A stretch of DNA of 64,000 bases from SXOA01 sp051004015 (GTDB taxonomy: Bacteria; Planctomycetota; Planctomycetia; Pirellulales; Pirellulaceae): positions 7,593 to 71,592 of the forward strand of contig JBPCKT010000127.1 of assembly GCA_051004015.1 (NCBI GenBank), given 5' to 3'. Under the pieces are notes generated by a model. It did not search any database. It was not told the origin of the DNA and worked only from the letters and a program-made list of their open reading frames with translations. Numbering within the stretch: the stretch's first letter is position 1; each line of letters begins with the position of its first letter. Of the stretch, positions 1-7,209 are shown piece after piece. The position numbers and the translations under genes are program-made.

Positions 1-2
1 GC

Positions 3-638
3 CCGGATTGCGAGCGGCAACTGCTGGTGTTCAAGGACCAGCCAAAATTTGTCGGCGTGCGGCATGTGACGCAGGACGAGCCGGATGATGACTTCATCAT
101 CCGGGAGGACGTGCTCCGCGGCCTGGCGGTGCTGGAGAAGCACGGCGTCCCCTTCGACCTGCTGTTCTTCGCCCGCCACTTGCGGCACGCCCCCGCCGTC
201 GCCGCCCGGCTGCCGAATCTGAAGCTCGTGCTCGACCACTGCTCCAAACCCCGGATCAAGCACGGCGAAATCGACCAGTGGAAGCGCGAACTGGCCGCTG
301 CCGCGAAGTTCCCGAACGTGTACTGCAAAATCTCTGGCCTGATCACCGAAGCGGACTGGAACACCTGGCGGATCGCCGACCTGAAGCCCTACGTGGACCA
401 CGCCATCGAGTGCTTCGGCCCCCAGCGGTGCATGTTCGGCTCCGACTGGCCGGTCTGTCTCCTCGCCGCCTCCTACGAGCGGTGGAAGGGAGCCGCGGAC
501 GACCTATTTTCGCAATACTCCGCAGCCGAGCGAGGCATGTTGAAGGGACAAACGGCGATTGAGTTCTATGGACTAAAGGTCTGCCACCAGCCGCACAATA
601 CCAGCCTGACGCGCAAGCGAAGGACACCTCCTCTATGA
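3..638 (+). CDS. Amidohydrolase, fuconolactonase-like TIM barrel (5' partial)
   Basis: The reading frame is open at the left edge, so the N-terminus is missing. The protein has the pattern of the COG3618 lactonase/amidohydrolase family: a GVRHVTQDEPDDDF segment, a LVLDHCSKP strand with a His ligand candidate, VYCKISGL, and a C-terminal MFGSDWPV with the metal-site Asp. Family members hydrolyse sugar lactones or related carboxylic substrates; the substrate here is unknown. The last residues (SLTRKRRTPPL) are encoded by a dispersed repeat at 603-626, so the native C-terminus has probably been extended. The stop overlaps the queC start as ATGA, which suggests coupled translation. Confidence 0.85.
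   Translation, partial: PDCERQLLVFKDQPKFVGVRHVTQDEPDDDFIIREDVLRGLAVLEKHGVPFDLLFFARHLRHAPAVAARLPNLKLVLDHCSKPRIKHGEIDQWKRELAAAAKFPNVYCKISGLITEADWNTWRIADLKPYVDHAIECFGPQRCMFGSDWPVCLLAASYERWKGAADDLFSQYSAAERGMLKGQTAIEFYGLKVCHQPHNTSLTRKRRTPPL
603..626 (+). repeat. Dispersed repeat R1 (NPKRKRG type), copy 1
   Basis: A short repeat of the form AGCCTGACGCGCAAGCGAAG. Related copies lie at 3121-3146, 3154-3178, 37249-37272 and 63482-63509. This copy is inside the 3' end of the amidohydrolase gene and encodes its last residues. It differs from the 37249 copy at only two positions over 24 bases. Confidence 0.7.
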
Positions 639-1372
639 ATGAGAGTCCCAATAGTGGGAGCAAAAAAGCCGTCGTCCTCCTCAGCGGCGGCCTCGACTCC
701 ACCACCACGCTCGCCATCGCGCAATCCGAAGGCTTCTCCGCCCACGCCATGACCTTCCGCTACGGCCAGCGGCACAGCGTCGAGCTCGCTGCGGCCAACC
801 TCATCGCGGAAAAGATGCAGGTTGCCAAACACATCGTGGTCGATATCGACCTGGCTATGTTCGGCGGCTCGGCCCTGACGTCGGCGGGGCTGGCGGTGCC
901 GAAGGACCGGAGCCTGGCGGAGATGGATGCGTCGATTCCCATCACCTACGTCCCGGCCCGCAACACGATCTTTCTGTCCTTCGCCCTGGCCTGGGCGGAG
1001 GTCCTCGGGGCGGCGGACATCTTCCTCGGCGTCAATGCCGTCGATTACAGCGGCTACCCCGACTGCCGGCCGGAATACATCGCCGCCTACGAGCAGATGG
1101 CCAACCTCGCCACCAAAGCCGGCGTGGAAGGAAAGCTCCGTCTCACCATCCACACGCCGCTCATCACCCTCACCAAGGCCCAAATCATCCGCCGCGGCCT
1201 GGACCTCGGCGTCGATTACAGCCTGACTACCACCTGCTACGACCCCGAAGAAACCACCGGCAAACCCTGCGGCCGCTGCGACGCCTGCCAACTGCGGATC
1301 AAAGGATTTCAGGAGAACGGGATGGCAGACCCGGCGCTGAGCCGGCATCTCACAGGCGAGCGGCCTGCGTAA
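635..1372 (+). CDS. queC: 7-cyano-7-deazaguanine synthase QueC
   Basis: QueC makes preQ0 from 7-carboxy-7-deazaguanine with ATP and ammonia, in the queuosine pathway, in the cytoplasm. The PP-loop ATP pyrophosphatase motif SGGLDS is at residues 17-22. The C-terminal zinc site is visible as CYDPEE..PCGRCDACQLR. The length of 245 residues is normal. The start ATG overlaps the upstream stop (ATGA). The reductase that uses the QueC product, QueF, is encoded 50 kb away at 51519-51878; no other que gene is adjacent. Confidence 0.96.
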   Translation: MNESPNSGSKKAVVLLSGGLDSTTTLAIAQSEGFSAHAMTFRYGQRHSVELAAANLIAEKMQVAKHIVVDIDLAMFGGSALTSAGLAVPKDRSLAEMDASIPITYVPARNTIFLSFALAWAEVLGAADIFLGVNAVDYSGYPDCRPEYIAAYEQMANLATKAGVEGKLRLTIHTPLITLTKAQIIRRGLDLGVDYSLTTTCYDPEETTGKPCGRCDACQLRIKGFQENGMADPALSRHLTGERPA

Positions 1373-1421
1373 GCTGGCCGGTGAGGCAGCTCGTGATGGG
1401 GCTGAAAATTTCACCCTGGGC

Positions 1422-1450
1422 TTGACCGCGTTGTAACAATTGTATAGTAT
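1422..1450 (+). promoter_or_regulatory. Strong sigma-70-type promoter
   Basis: TTGACC (1422-1427) and TAGTAT (1445-1450) are separated by exactly 17 bases. It is one of the best housekeeping-promoter matches in the window. Transcription would start near 1457, about 390 bases before the next gene, so it drives either a long leader or an independent small RNA. Confidence 0.55.
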
Positions 1451-1456
1451 TTGAGA

Positions 1457-1560
1457 TAGGAACCCAGTGGCCTCCGGTGCGCGCTGGGCATGCCGTCCGG
1501 CGGGGAGACCACTGCCGAGCGGTGAGGCTGGCTGCGATTCCAACGACCTGAAAAACCACT
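1457..1560 (+). ncRNA. Candidate structured RNA or leader, family unknown
   Basis: This segment lies just downstream of the promoter at 1422-1450 and has no convincing coding frame. A long-range pairing is visible: CAGTGG plus CTCC (about 1465-1476) with GGAG plus CCACTG (about 1503-1513), enclosing a GC-rich internal hairpin. I compared it by eye with SRP RNA, RNase P, 6S, tmRNA, cobalamin, SAM, TPP and c-di-GMP elements and found no match to their conserved cores. It may be the leader of the heme protein gene at 1848. Confidence 0.25.
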
Positions 1561-1847
1561 TATCACAAGGCCGTTTGTTTGTGAATAATGCATTTCGCTG
1601 TTTTGACGAAAATGAATTGAATTATGCATCCCATGAATTGCCGCAACAGCCTGACGCCAAGGGACTTCTGACGATGGGCCGGAGGCGGACTCCCGCGTGA
1701 AACGGAGCGCAAAAAAGTGCATAACGACCCGCTGCACTGGGGGTATTCCGCCTCTTATCAACTGGAGATTGACCGCAGGCGGTCTGCCGGTGGCAATGGA
1801 CCGGAAGTGGCGTCAGAATGACCACAGCTAATTGGGAGGGAATGGGC

Positions 1848-4800
1848 ATGGCCACGAAAATGCACAAAGAGACACAAAAACAGAAAATCAGCGGAAGGGC
1901 CTCTCGTTTTCTCTACGAGCCTTTTCGTGTTTTTCGTGGCCACTCCCCTGCCTTCCTCTTTGTGTCCCTGCTGCTGATTCAGTCGGGCGCTTTCGGCCAA
2001 GGCTATTCCCCCACGGAAGCCCCCGGCAAGATGAAACTGCCGGAAGGCTTCTCGGCCAAACTCGTCGCTAGCGAGCCGCTGATCCGCCAGCCGGTGGCGA
2101 TTGATTTTGATGACCGGGGGCGATTGTGGGTGATGCAGTATTTGCAGTATCCGAATCCGGAGGGGCTGCAGCGGGTGAAGGTGGACCGCTTCTCCCGGAC
2201 GAAGTACGACAAAATCCCGGAGCCGCCGCCGAAAGGACCGAAGGGGGAAGACCGGCTGACGATTGTAGAAGGAGAAAAGTCAAAAGACTTTCTCTCCGGC
2301 CTGAACCTCGCCAGCGCCTTCCAGTTCGGCCACGGCGGCGTCTACGTCCTGAACCCGCCGTACCTGCTGTTCTACGCCGACAAAGACCGCGACGACGTGC
2401 CCGACGGCGACCCGGAGGTGCTGCTCGCCGGCTTTGGCATGGACGACGCCCACTCGGTCGCCAACTCGCTCACCTGGGGGCCGGACGGCTGGTTGTACGG
2501 CTGTCAGGGGAGCACGGTCACGGCGAACATCCGGGGCATCGAGTTCCAGCAGGGGGTCTGGCGGTATCATCCCCGCAGCCGTGAGTTCGAGCTGTTCTGC
2601 GAAGGGGGCGGCAACTCCTGGGGGCTCGACTTCGACGACGACGGCAACCTCCTCTACAGCACCAACCACGGCGGCTTCGTGATGCTGCACGGCGTGCAGG
2701 GGGCCTACCTCTGGAAGCAGTTCGGCAAGCACGGCGAGCTGCACAACCCGCACGCCTACGGCTACTTCGACCACGTCCCGCACCAGAACTTCTTCGGCGG
2801 CCACGTCACCGTCGGCGGCATCGTCTACCGCGGCGACGCCTACGGAGAAAAACTCCGCGGCAAATACATCGCCGGCGACCTCCTCGGCCACGGCGTCTAC
2901 TGGCACGACATCCAGCCGCGGGGGACCACCTTCCAGACGAAACACGGCGGCGAGCTGCTCGTGGCCAACGACACCTGGTTCGCCACCAGCGACGTCTGCC
3001 TCGGCCCCGACGGCTGCGTCTACGTCGCCGACTGGCACGACAAGCGAACCGCTCATCCCGATCCCGACGCGGACTGGGACCGGCGGAACGGGCGGGTGTA
3101 CAAGATCGAATACACCCCCACTAACCCGAAGCGCAAGCGAGGGACAGATGACACTAACCCGAAGCGTAAGCGAGGGAGTGACGAAACCGCCAAAGAGCAG
3201 ATCCCCGACTTCGCCAAGCTCTCTTCCGACGAGCTGATTCCGCTCCTCTTCAGTAAGAACCACTGGCTAGCGACCCGCGCCCGGCGAATTCTCGGCGAAA
3301 AGCGGGATGCGAACGTCTACATTCCCTTAACGAAGCTCATCGCAGATTCCAAGGACGACCACGACGCCCTCAAAGCCCTCTGGGCCCTCGACGTCAGCGG
3401 CGGCTTCTCGGAAAAGCTCGGCTGCGAACTCCTGGATCACAAAAGCCCCCTCATCCGCCGCTGGGTCGTGCGACTCCTTGGCGATCCCAAAAAGGTCGAA
3501 CCCGCCACTGCCGCCCGGCTGAGGAAGCTGGCCGCGGAGGATGAAAGCCCCCTCGTCCGTAGCCAACTCGCCTCCGCCGCCAAACGCCTGCCAACGCAGG
3601 ACGCGATGCCGATCATCAAGGCCCTTCTCGCGCGAAGCGACTCCGGCGATGAGAAAGACCCCTACATCCCGCTCCTCCTCTGGTGGTCCGTCGAGCAGCA
3701 CTGCGTGGCCGCGGAACTGGACCTCCCCGATTTCCTCACCGAAGGCCCAGCGGCGAAGAATCCGATTGTGAGGGACACGATTCTGTCGCGATTGGTGCGG
3801 CGGTATGTGGCGGAAGGGAGAGATCATATTGATGAAGCTGTCGAGGAGATTCTGACCCATGTTCCCAAAGAGTCTTTGCCGCCGCTGTTGGCCGCGGTGG
3901 ACCTGGGTATGCTACAGCGGCCGGCTGGTAAAGAGAGACTAGCGCCAGCGCTAGCCGAACTGCTTTTGAAGCAGTCGGAACAAAACAATCCCGCTGTCTT
4001 GCGGACGTTAGTGCGAACCGGAAATTCAACGGCCGCCTCCCGAGCAGTTGCCATCATTCTCGATTCTAAGGCCCCGGAGACGGATCGCGTTGCTCTGCTG
4101 GAACTGCTCCCAGTGATTCGACGCCAGATCGAGAACTGGCCAAGCATTGAAGAAATTCTTGACCGCTCGGAGCCGGAAAAAGTCAAAATCGCCGTCATAG
4201 CTAATTTCGCCCACTTCCGCGCCCGCTATGCTGTGCTGGCCTCCTATTCCAAGTTTACAGAGCGTGAAAAAGCGGCGGTCCGAACGACGTTGCTCAGCCG
4301 ACCGGATTGGACTTTGGCTGTGTTGCAAGAAGTTTCGCTTGGCAAGTTCCCAGCCAAGGACTTTACGATCGAGGAGCTTCGGCTCGTGGCCCTCCATCAC
4401 GACCCGGCTCTCGATGAATTGGTCAAAAAGCATTGGGGCAAAATCTCCCCGCCTACCAAAGAAGAAGTCCTCGCCGACGTCCGTCGCCTCAACAACGACC
4501 TCCGGGCGTTTCTCGGCGATGCGAAAGCGGGGAAGGTGCTGTATACGAAGCACTGTGCCTCCTGTCACAAGCTCTTTGGCGAAGGAGCCGCAGTCGGGCC
4601 GGATTTGACCTTTGCCAATCGGACCGACCGGGACTTCCTGCTCGTCAGCACGGTCGATCCCAGCGCGGTTGTGCGGAAGGAATTTCAGAGCCACGTCGCC
4701 CTGCTCAAGAGCGGCACTGTCGTCACCGGGCTGATCGTGGAAAACAAGCCTCCGAAGATGGTCTTCGTCGATTCCAAGGGGCAGAAGACGGAAGTCTCCT

Positions 4801-4931
4801 CCGAGGACATCGACAAGCTGCAAGAATCCCCCACGTCCCTCATGCCTGACAACATCCTGAAGCAGCTCAAGCCAGACGAGCTGCGCGATCTGTTCGCCTA
4901 CCTGCAAGCCGCCAAGAAGCCCGAGGAGTAA
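1848..4931 (+). CDS. PVC-type heme-binding, membrane-bound dehydrogenase-like protein
   Basis: A large exported planctomycete protein with three parts. First is a beta-propeller of the putative membrane-bound dehydrogenase type (about residues 50-430; motifs RLWVMQY, FGHGGVYV, WGPDGWLYG). Second is a HEAT-like alpha-solenoid (about 440-860). Third is a C-terminal cytochrome c domain with heme motif CASCH (near residue 903) and downstream GPDLT. Such proteins probably oxidise sugars or other extracellular substrates; the substrate is not evident. ATG 1848 is chosen because GGGAGGG lies 7 bases upstream; ATG 1818 and 1842 are alternatives. The N-terminal 35 residues come from an inverted dispersed repeat, and the linker near residue 430 carries two in-frame R1 copies (NPKRKRG twice). 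Confidence 0.88.
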   Translation: MATKMHKETQKQKISGRASRFLYEPFRVFRGHSPAFLFVSLLLIQSGAFGQGYSPTEAPGKMKLPEGFSAKLVASEPLIRQPVAIDFDDRGRLWVMQYLQYPNPEGLQRVKVDRFSRTKYDKIPEPPPKGPKGEDRLTIVEGEKSKDFLSGLNLASAFQFGHGGVYVLNPPYLLFYADKDRDDVPDGDPEVLLAGFGMDDAHSVANSLTWGPDGWLYGCQGSTVTANIRGIEFQQGVWRYHPRSREFELFCEGGGNSWGLDFDDDGNLLYSTNHGGFVMLHGVQGAYLWKQFGKHGELHNPHAYGYFDHVPHQNFFGGHVTVGGIVYRGDAYGEKLRGKYIAGDLLGHGVYWHDIQPRGTTFQTKHGGELLVANDTWFATSDVCLGPDGCVYVADWHDKRTAHPDPDADWDRRNGRVYKIEYTPTNPKRKRGTDDTNPKRKRGSDETAKEQIPDFAKLSSDELIPLLFSKNHWLATRARRILGEKRDANVYIPLTKLIADSKDDHDALKALWALDVSGGFSEKLGCELLDHKSPLIRRWVVRLLGDPKKVEPATAARLRKLAAEDESPLVRSQLASAAKRLPTQDAMPIIKALLARSDSGDEKDPYIPLLLWWSVEQHCVAAELDLPDFLTEGPAAKNPIVRDTILSRLVRRYVAEGRDHIDEAVEEILTHVPKESLPPLLAAVDLGMLQRPAGKERLAPALAELLLKQSEQNNPAVLRTLVRTGNSTAASRAVAIILDSKAPETDRVALLELLPVIRRQIENWPSIEEILDRSEPEKVKIAVIANFAHFRARYAVLASYSKFTEREKAAVRTTLLSRPDWTLAVLQEVSLGKFPAKDFTIEELRLVALHHDPALDELVKKHWGKISPPTKEEVLADVRRLNNDLRAFLGDAKAGKVLYTKHCASCHKLFGEGAAVGPDLTFANRTDRDFLLVSTVDPSAVVRKEFQSHVALLKSGTVVTGLIVENKPPKMVFVDSKGQKTEVSSEDIDKLQESPTSLMPDNILKQLKPDELRDLFAYLQAAKKPEE
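1850..1943. repeat. Dispersed repeat R3, inverted pair inside a CDS N-terminus
   Basis: GGCCACGAAAA (1850-1860) and TTTTCGTGGCC (1931-1941) form a perfect 11-base inverted pair. The right arm belongs to a TTTTCGTG-rich repeat resembling those at 9497-9524 and 34244-34274. The element covers the start codon and the n-region of the signal peptide of the heme protein. Confidence 0.6.
3121..3178 (+). repeat. Dispersed repeat R1, two tandem in-frame copies
   Basis: Copies at 3121-3146 and 3154-3178 each carry TAACCCGAAGCG followed by AAGCGAGGGA and are separated by about 7 bases. They translate as NPKRKRG, a short acidic spacer, then NPKRKRG again, in the linker between propeller and HEAT region. 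The insertion keeps the frame open. Confidence 0.8.
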
Positions 4932-4934
4932 ATC

Positions 4935-5999
4935 ATGCGTACCCGATTTTTGCTGTCGCTCTTTACCGCCGTTTTGTTGGCACAGGCCACCTTCGCCGAA
5001 GAGCCCGTTCGCCAATATCAGAACACGCTGACGCTGCTCAAAAACCCTCCGCCGCTGCTCGCCGATTATCCGGAATTCATCGAGCCGGTGAAGGAACTCG
5101 CGCGGTATGAAGCGCCGCTTTTGGTCGATGACGAGGGGGCGGACCTCGAGGTCCGGGCCTGGCGGTTCTCCTACAACGCCCGTGGGATTATCGAGATGCC
5201 CAATCGGCTTAAGGCGGCGGATACCGCCGTCATCATGGTGCATCCGTGGGGCATCGACGACGGCCAGGGGTGGCGGACGCCGGAGCCGGCCGGAGTCTGC
5301 GACTTCTGCACTCCCGCGAAAAACCACCTGGCCGCCCGCCACACCAAGGAAATCATCAGCCCCTTCCACAAGTCGCTCCGCGGCAAAGTGGCCTTCCAGA
5401 TGTACAGCCTCCCCGGCAAGGAAGACCCCATCCGCAAACAGCTCTACCGCGGCATCCGCGGCAAACCAAGCGACGAAGCCCGCAAGATCGGGGCGAAGGA
5501 GCTGACCGAGAAGCTCAATAGCTTCCGCTACGCCGGTGAGCCGCTGCCGAAAACGATCGCGCTCTCGAAAGACAATCCCGTCCGCGACTACTTCAAATCC
5601 TTTCCCGGTCTCGACTCCAGCGCCAAATTCAATAACGCCGGTTTCTGGGAGTTGCCCATTCCAGTGACGAGTGATTTGGAAACGGACCCCAGTGACATTG
5701 TCATCTACGACGGCGACGGCTATCCACCCCTGCGGGAATTCCTCAAGGAGCACAAAATCCGCCACGTGCTGCTGACCGGCTACGCCACCGACATGTGCTA
5801 CTGCAAAACGACAGCCGGCTACGAGAACCTGAGCAAGGACTTCAACGTCTTCCTCGTCGGCGACGCCACCCTCGCCACCTACCCGGCCAACAGCACCCCC
5901 AAATTCGCCACCAACGCCCACATCTCCTACGCGGCGCTGAACCAGCTCGTGACGCAGATTTCGTGGGTGAAGTACATTCCTAAGACCGCGCGGAAATGA
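4935..5999 (+). CDS. Secreted isochorismatase-like cysteine hydrolase
   Basis: It begins 3 bases after the heme protein gene, so the two form an operon. An N-terminal signal peptide (MRTRFLLSLFTAVLLAQATFA) points to export. The isochorismatase fold is seen from DIVIYDGDGYP and HVLLTGYATDMCYCKTTAGYENL, with the nucleophile candidate Cys288. The usual first-strand catalytic Asp (as in VIDMQ) is not obvious: the equivalent strand reads VIMVHPWGIDD. The protein is also longer than normal family members (about 200 residues). It may be a divergent hydrolase or a binding protein acting with the heme protein. Confidence 0.75.
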   Translation: MRTRFLLSLFTAVLLAQATFAEEPVRQYQNTLTLLKNPPPLLADYPEFIEPVKELARYEAPLLVDDEGADLEVRAWRFSYNARGIIEMPNRLKAADTAVIMVHPWGIDDGQGWRTPEPAGVCDFCTPAKNHLAARHTKEIISPFHKSLRGKVAFQMYSLPGKEDPIRKQLYRGIRGKPSDEARKIGAKELTEKLNSFRYAGEPLPKTIALSKDNPVRDYFKSFPGLDSSAKFNNAGFWELPIPVTSDLETDPSDIVIYDGDGYPPLREFLKEHKIRHVLLTGYATDMCYCKTTAGYENLSKDFNVFLVGDATLATYPANSTPKFATNAHISYAALNQLVTQISWVKYIPKTARK

Positions 6000-6008
6000 G
6001 AGAAGGAG

Positions 6009-6084
6009 AATTCCGAAATTCGAATGGCGAATGGCGAATTGGTTCCGCCAAATTCGTCATTCGTCATTCGGAATTCGTCATTCC
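6009..6084. repeat. Dispersed repeat R2 (AATTCGTCATTCG type), inverted
   Basis: ATTCCGAAATTCGAATGGCG on the left and AATTCGTCATTCG copies on the right form an imperfect inverted repeat in the convergent gap. The right arm supplies the last codons (GMTNSE) and TGA stop of the esterase on the minus strand. Related copies are at 51932-51963, 53147-53218 and 59892-59934. Confidence 0.75.
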
Positions 6085-6951
6085 TTTTAGGTGCTTCTCA
6101 AAAAACTCCAGCATCGCCTTCTCTGCCTTCACCGCATCATCCCCCTTGAAGCCGTGGCCGGCCCCTTCCAGGGTGAGCAGTTCGACCTCAACTTCGGAAG
6201 CTTTGAGCTTGTCGTGAATCCAGGTGGCTTGCTCGTAGGCGACGTAGGGATCCTTGGTGCCGTGGATCAGGAGCGTGGGGGCGGCAGTCGGGGTGACCCA
6301 GTAGAGCGGACTGGCGAGGATGTGCTTCTTGTGCTCCTTCGTGGCATCGCCGCCGAGCCACAGCGGCAGCACTTCAGCCGCGTCCACGCTCTTGCCGTAA
6401 GACTTCGTCAGGTCGCTGGGGCCGTAGTAATTCACGACGCAGGCCACACGGCTGGACTGTCCGGGATTGCCGCCGGTCCCTTCGAGCGAAGGAACATCGC
6501 CGGTCACGCCGAGATACTGCACCAGGTGCCCGCCGGCGGAATCGCCGACGACCCCAATCCGCTCCGGATCGATGTGGAGCTTCTCGGCATTCGCCTTCAG
6601 CCACCGCACGGCCGCCTTCACGTCATGCACCGCGGCGGGGAACTGGTGCTTGGGGGCGAGGCGATAGGTGACGGTGACTGCGACGTAATCCTTCTCCGCC
6701 AGTTGCTTGCACAGCTCATCCCAGCGCTCCCGCTTGCCGGCGCGGAATCCGCCGCCGTGGATGCAGAGGACCGCGGGAAGCTTTGCCCCTTCCTGCACTT
6801 CCTTGGGCCGCGCCAGGTTGAGTTGCAGGTGCTCGTCGCCGGGACTCGAGTACTCGACCCCTGGCTCGAACACGATTTCGCCGGCGAAGAGACGCGACAG
6901 CGGGAGACCGCCAGCGAAAGCAATCACGAGTGATAAGCATAGGTTCTTCAT
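6064..6951 (-). CDS. Secreted alpha/beta-hydrolase (esterase, BD-FAE/carboxylesterase-like)
   Basis: The signal peptide MKNLCLSLVIAFAGG.. ends near LFAG. The oxyanion-hole HGGG is at residues 65-68 and the nucleophile elbow GDSAGG has Ser138. The late Asp (HGTKDPYV) and His (GAGHGF) complete the triad. This is the pattern of small secreted esterases acting on acetylated or feruloylated polysaccharides. The length of 295 residues is normal. The final residues and stop codon come from repeat R2. Confidence 0.88.
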   Translation of the reverse strand: MKNLCLSLVIAFAGGLPLSRLFAGEIVFEPGVEYSSPGDEHLQLNLARPKEVQEGAKLPAVLCIHGGGFRAGKRERWDELCKQLAEKDYVAVTVTYRLAPKHQFPAAVHDVKAAVRWLKANAEKLHIDPERIGVVGDSAGGHLVQYLGVTGDVPSLEGTGGNPGQSSRVACVVNYYGPSDLTKSYGKSVDAAEVLPLWLGGDATKEHKKHILASPLYWVTPTAAPTLLIHGTKDPYVAYEQATWIHDKLKASEVEVELLTLEGAGHGFKGDDAVKAEKAMLEFFEKHLKGMTNSE

Positions 6952-7094
6952 ATGATCTCATTGCGATAGTGCGTGCATCCTAGAACCCAATCCTTTTGAC
7001 CTGCGCCCTTGAAGCAGTTGGCAGGAGAAGTGACGTCTGTGCCGCTATCGTACCGCCTGAGCAGGCCGCCCCGCAACTAACCCGTGAACTGCTC

Positions 7095-7123
7095 TTGACA
7101 CGGTTTCTCCCCTTCCCTTACAA
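7095..7123 (+). promoter_or_regulatory. Possible sigma-70 promoter upstream of the BBP7 gene
   Basis: A perfect TTGACA (7095-7100), a 17-base spacer and TTACAA (7118-7123, a weak -10 box). It is placed about 90 bases upstream of the barrel gene start. Confidence 0.35.
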
Positions 7124-7209
7124 GCCGGGGCCTTATCTACCTGAACCGCCGGGCGGCTTTCGCTGCGCGGTGGAACCGCGGCCTTTCGTCCGCCCGAAGG
7201 AACATACGT

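Larger units (their letters stand above)
1373..1847. other. Intergenic region, 475 bases
   Basis: It holds the promoter and candidate RNA described separately, then an AT-richer stretch (about 1570-1640) with no supported gene. A TTGACG near 1603 lacks a properly spaced -10 box. A ribosome-binding site GGGAGGG (1834-1840) precedes the chosen start at 1848. Confidence 0.5.

Noticed and set aside
566..1543. Minus-strand open frame over queC
   Set aside because: queC on the plus strand has full catalytic and zinc motifs; the opposite frame is repetitive and motif-free.
1457..1560. Cobalamin riboswitch
   Set aside because: GGAGACCACTGCC resembles part of a B12 box, but the rest of the conserved core is missing and the downstream gene is not cobalamin-related.
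1600..1630. Second promoter before the heme protein gene
   Set aside because: TTGACG at about 1603 has no -10 box at 16-18 bases; only a poor one at about 13.
4026..5921. Long minus-strand open frame of 631 codons
   Set aside because: It lies opposite the heme protein and cysteine hydrolase genes. Its translation is biased in composition with no domain pattern; it is a high-GC shadow.
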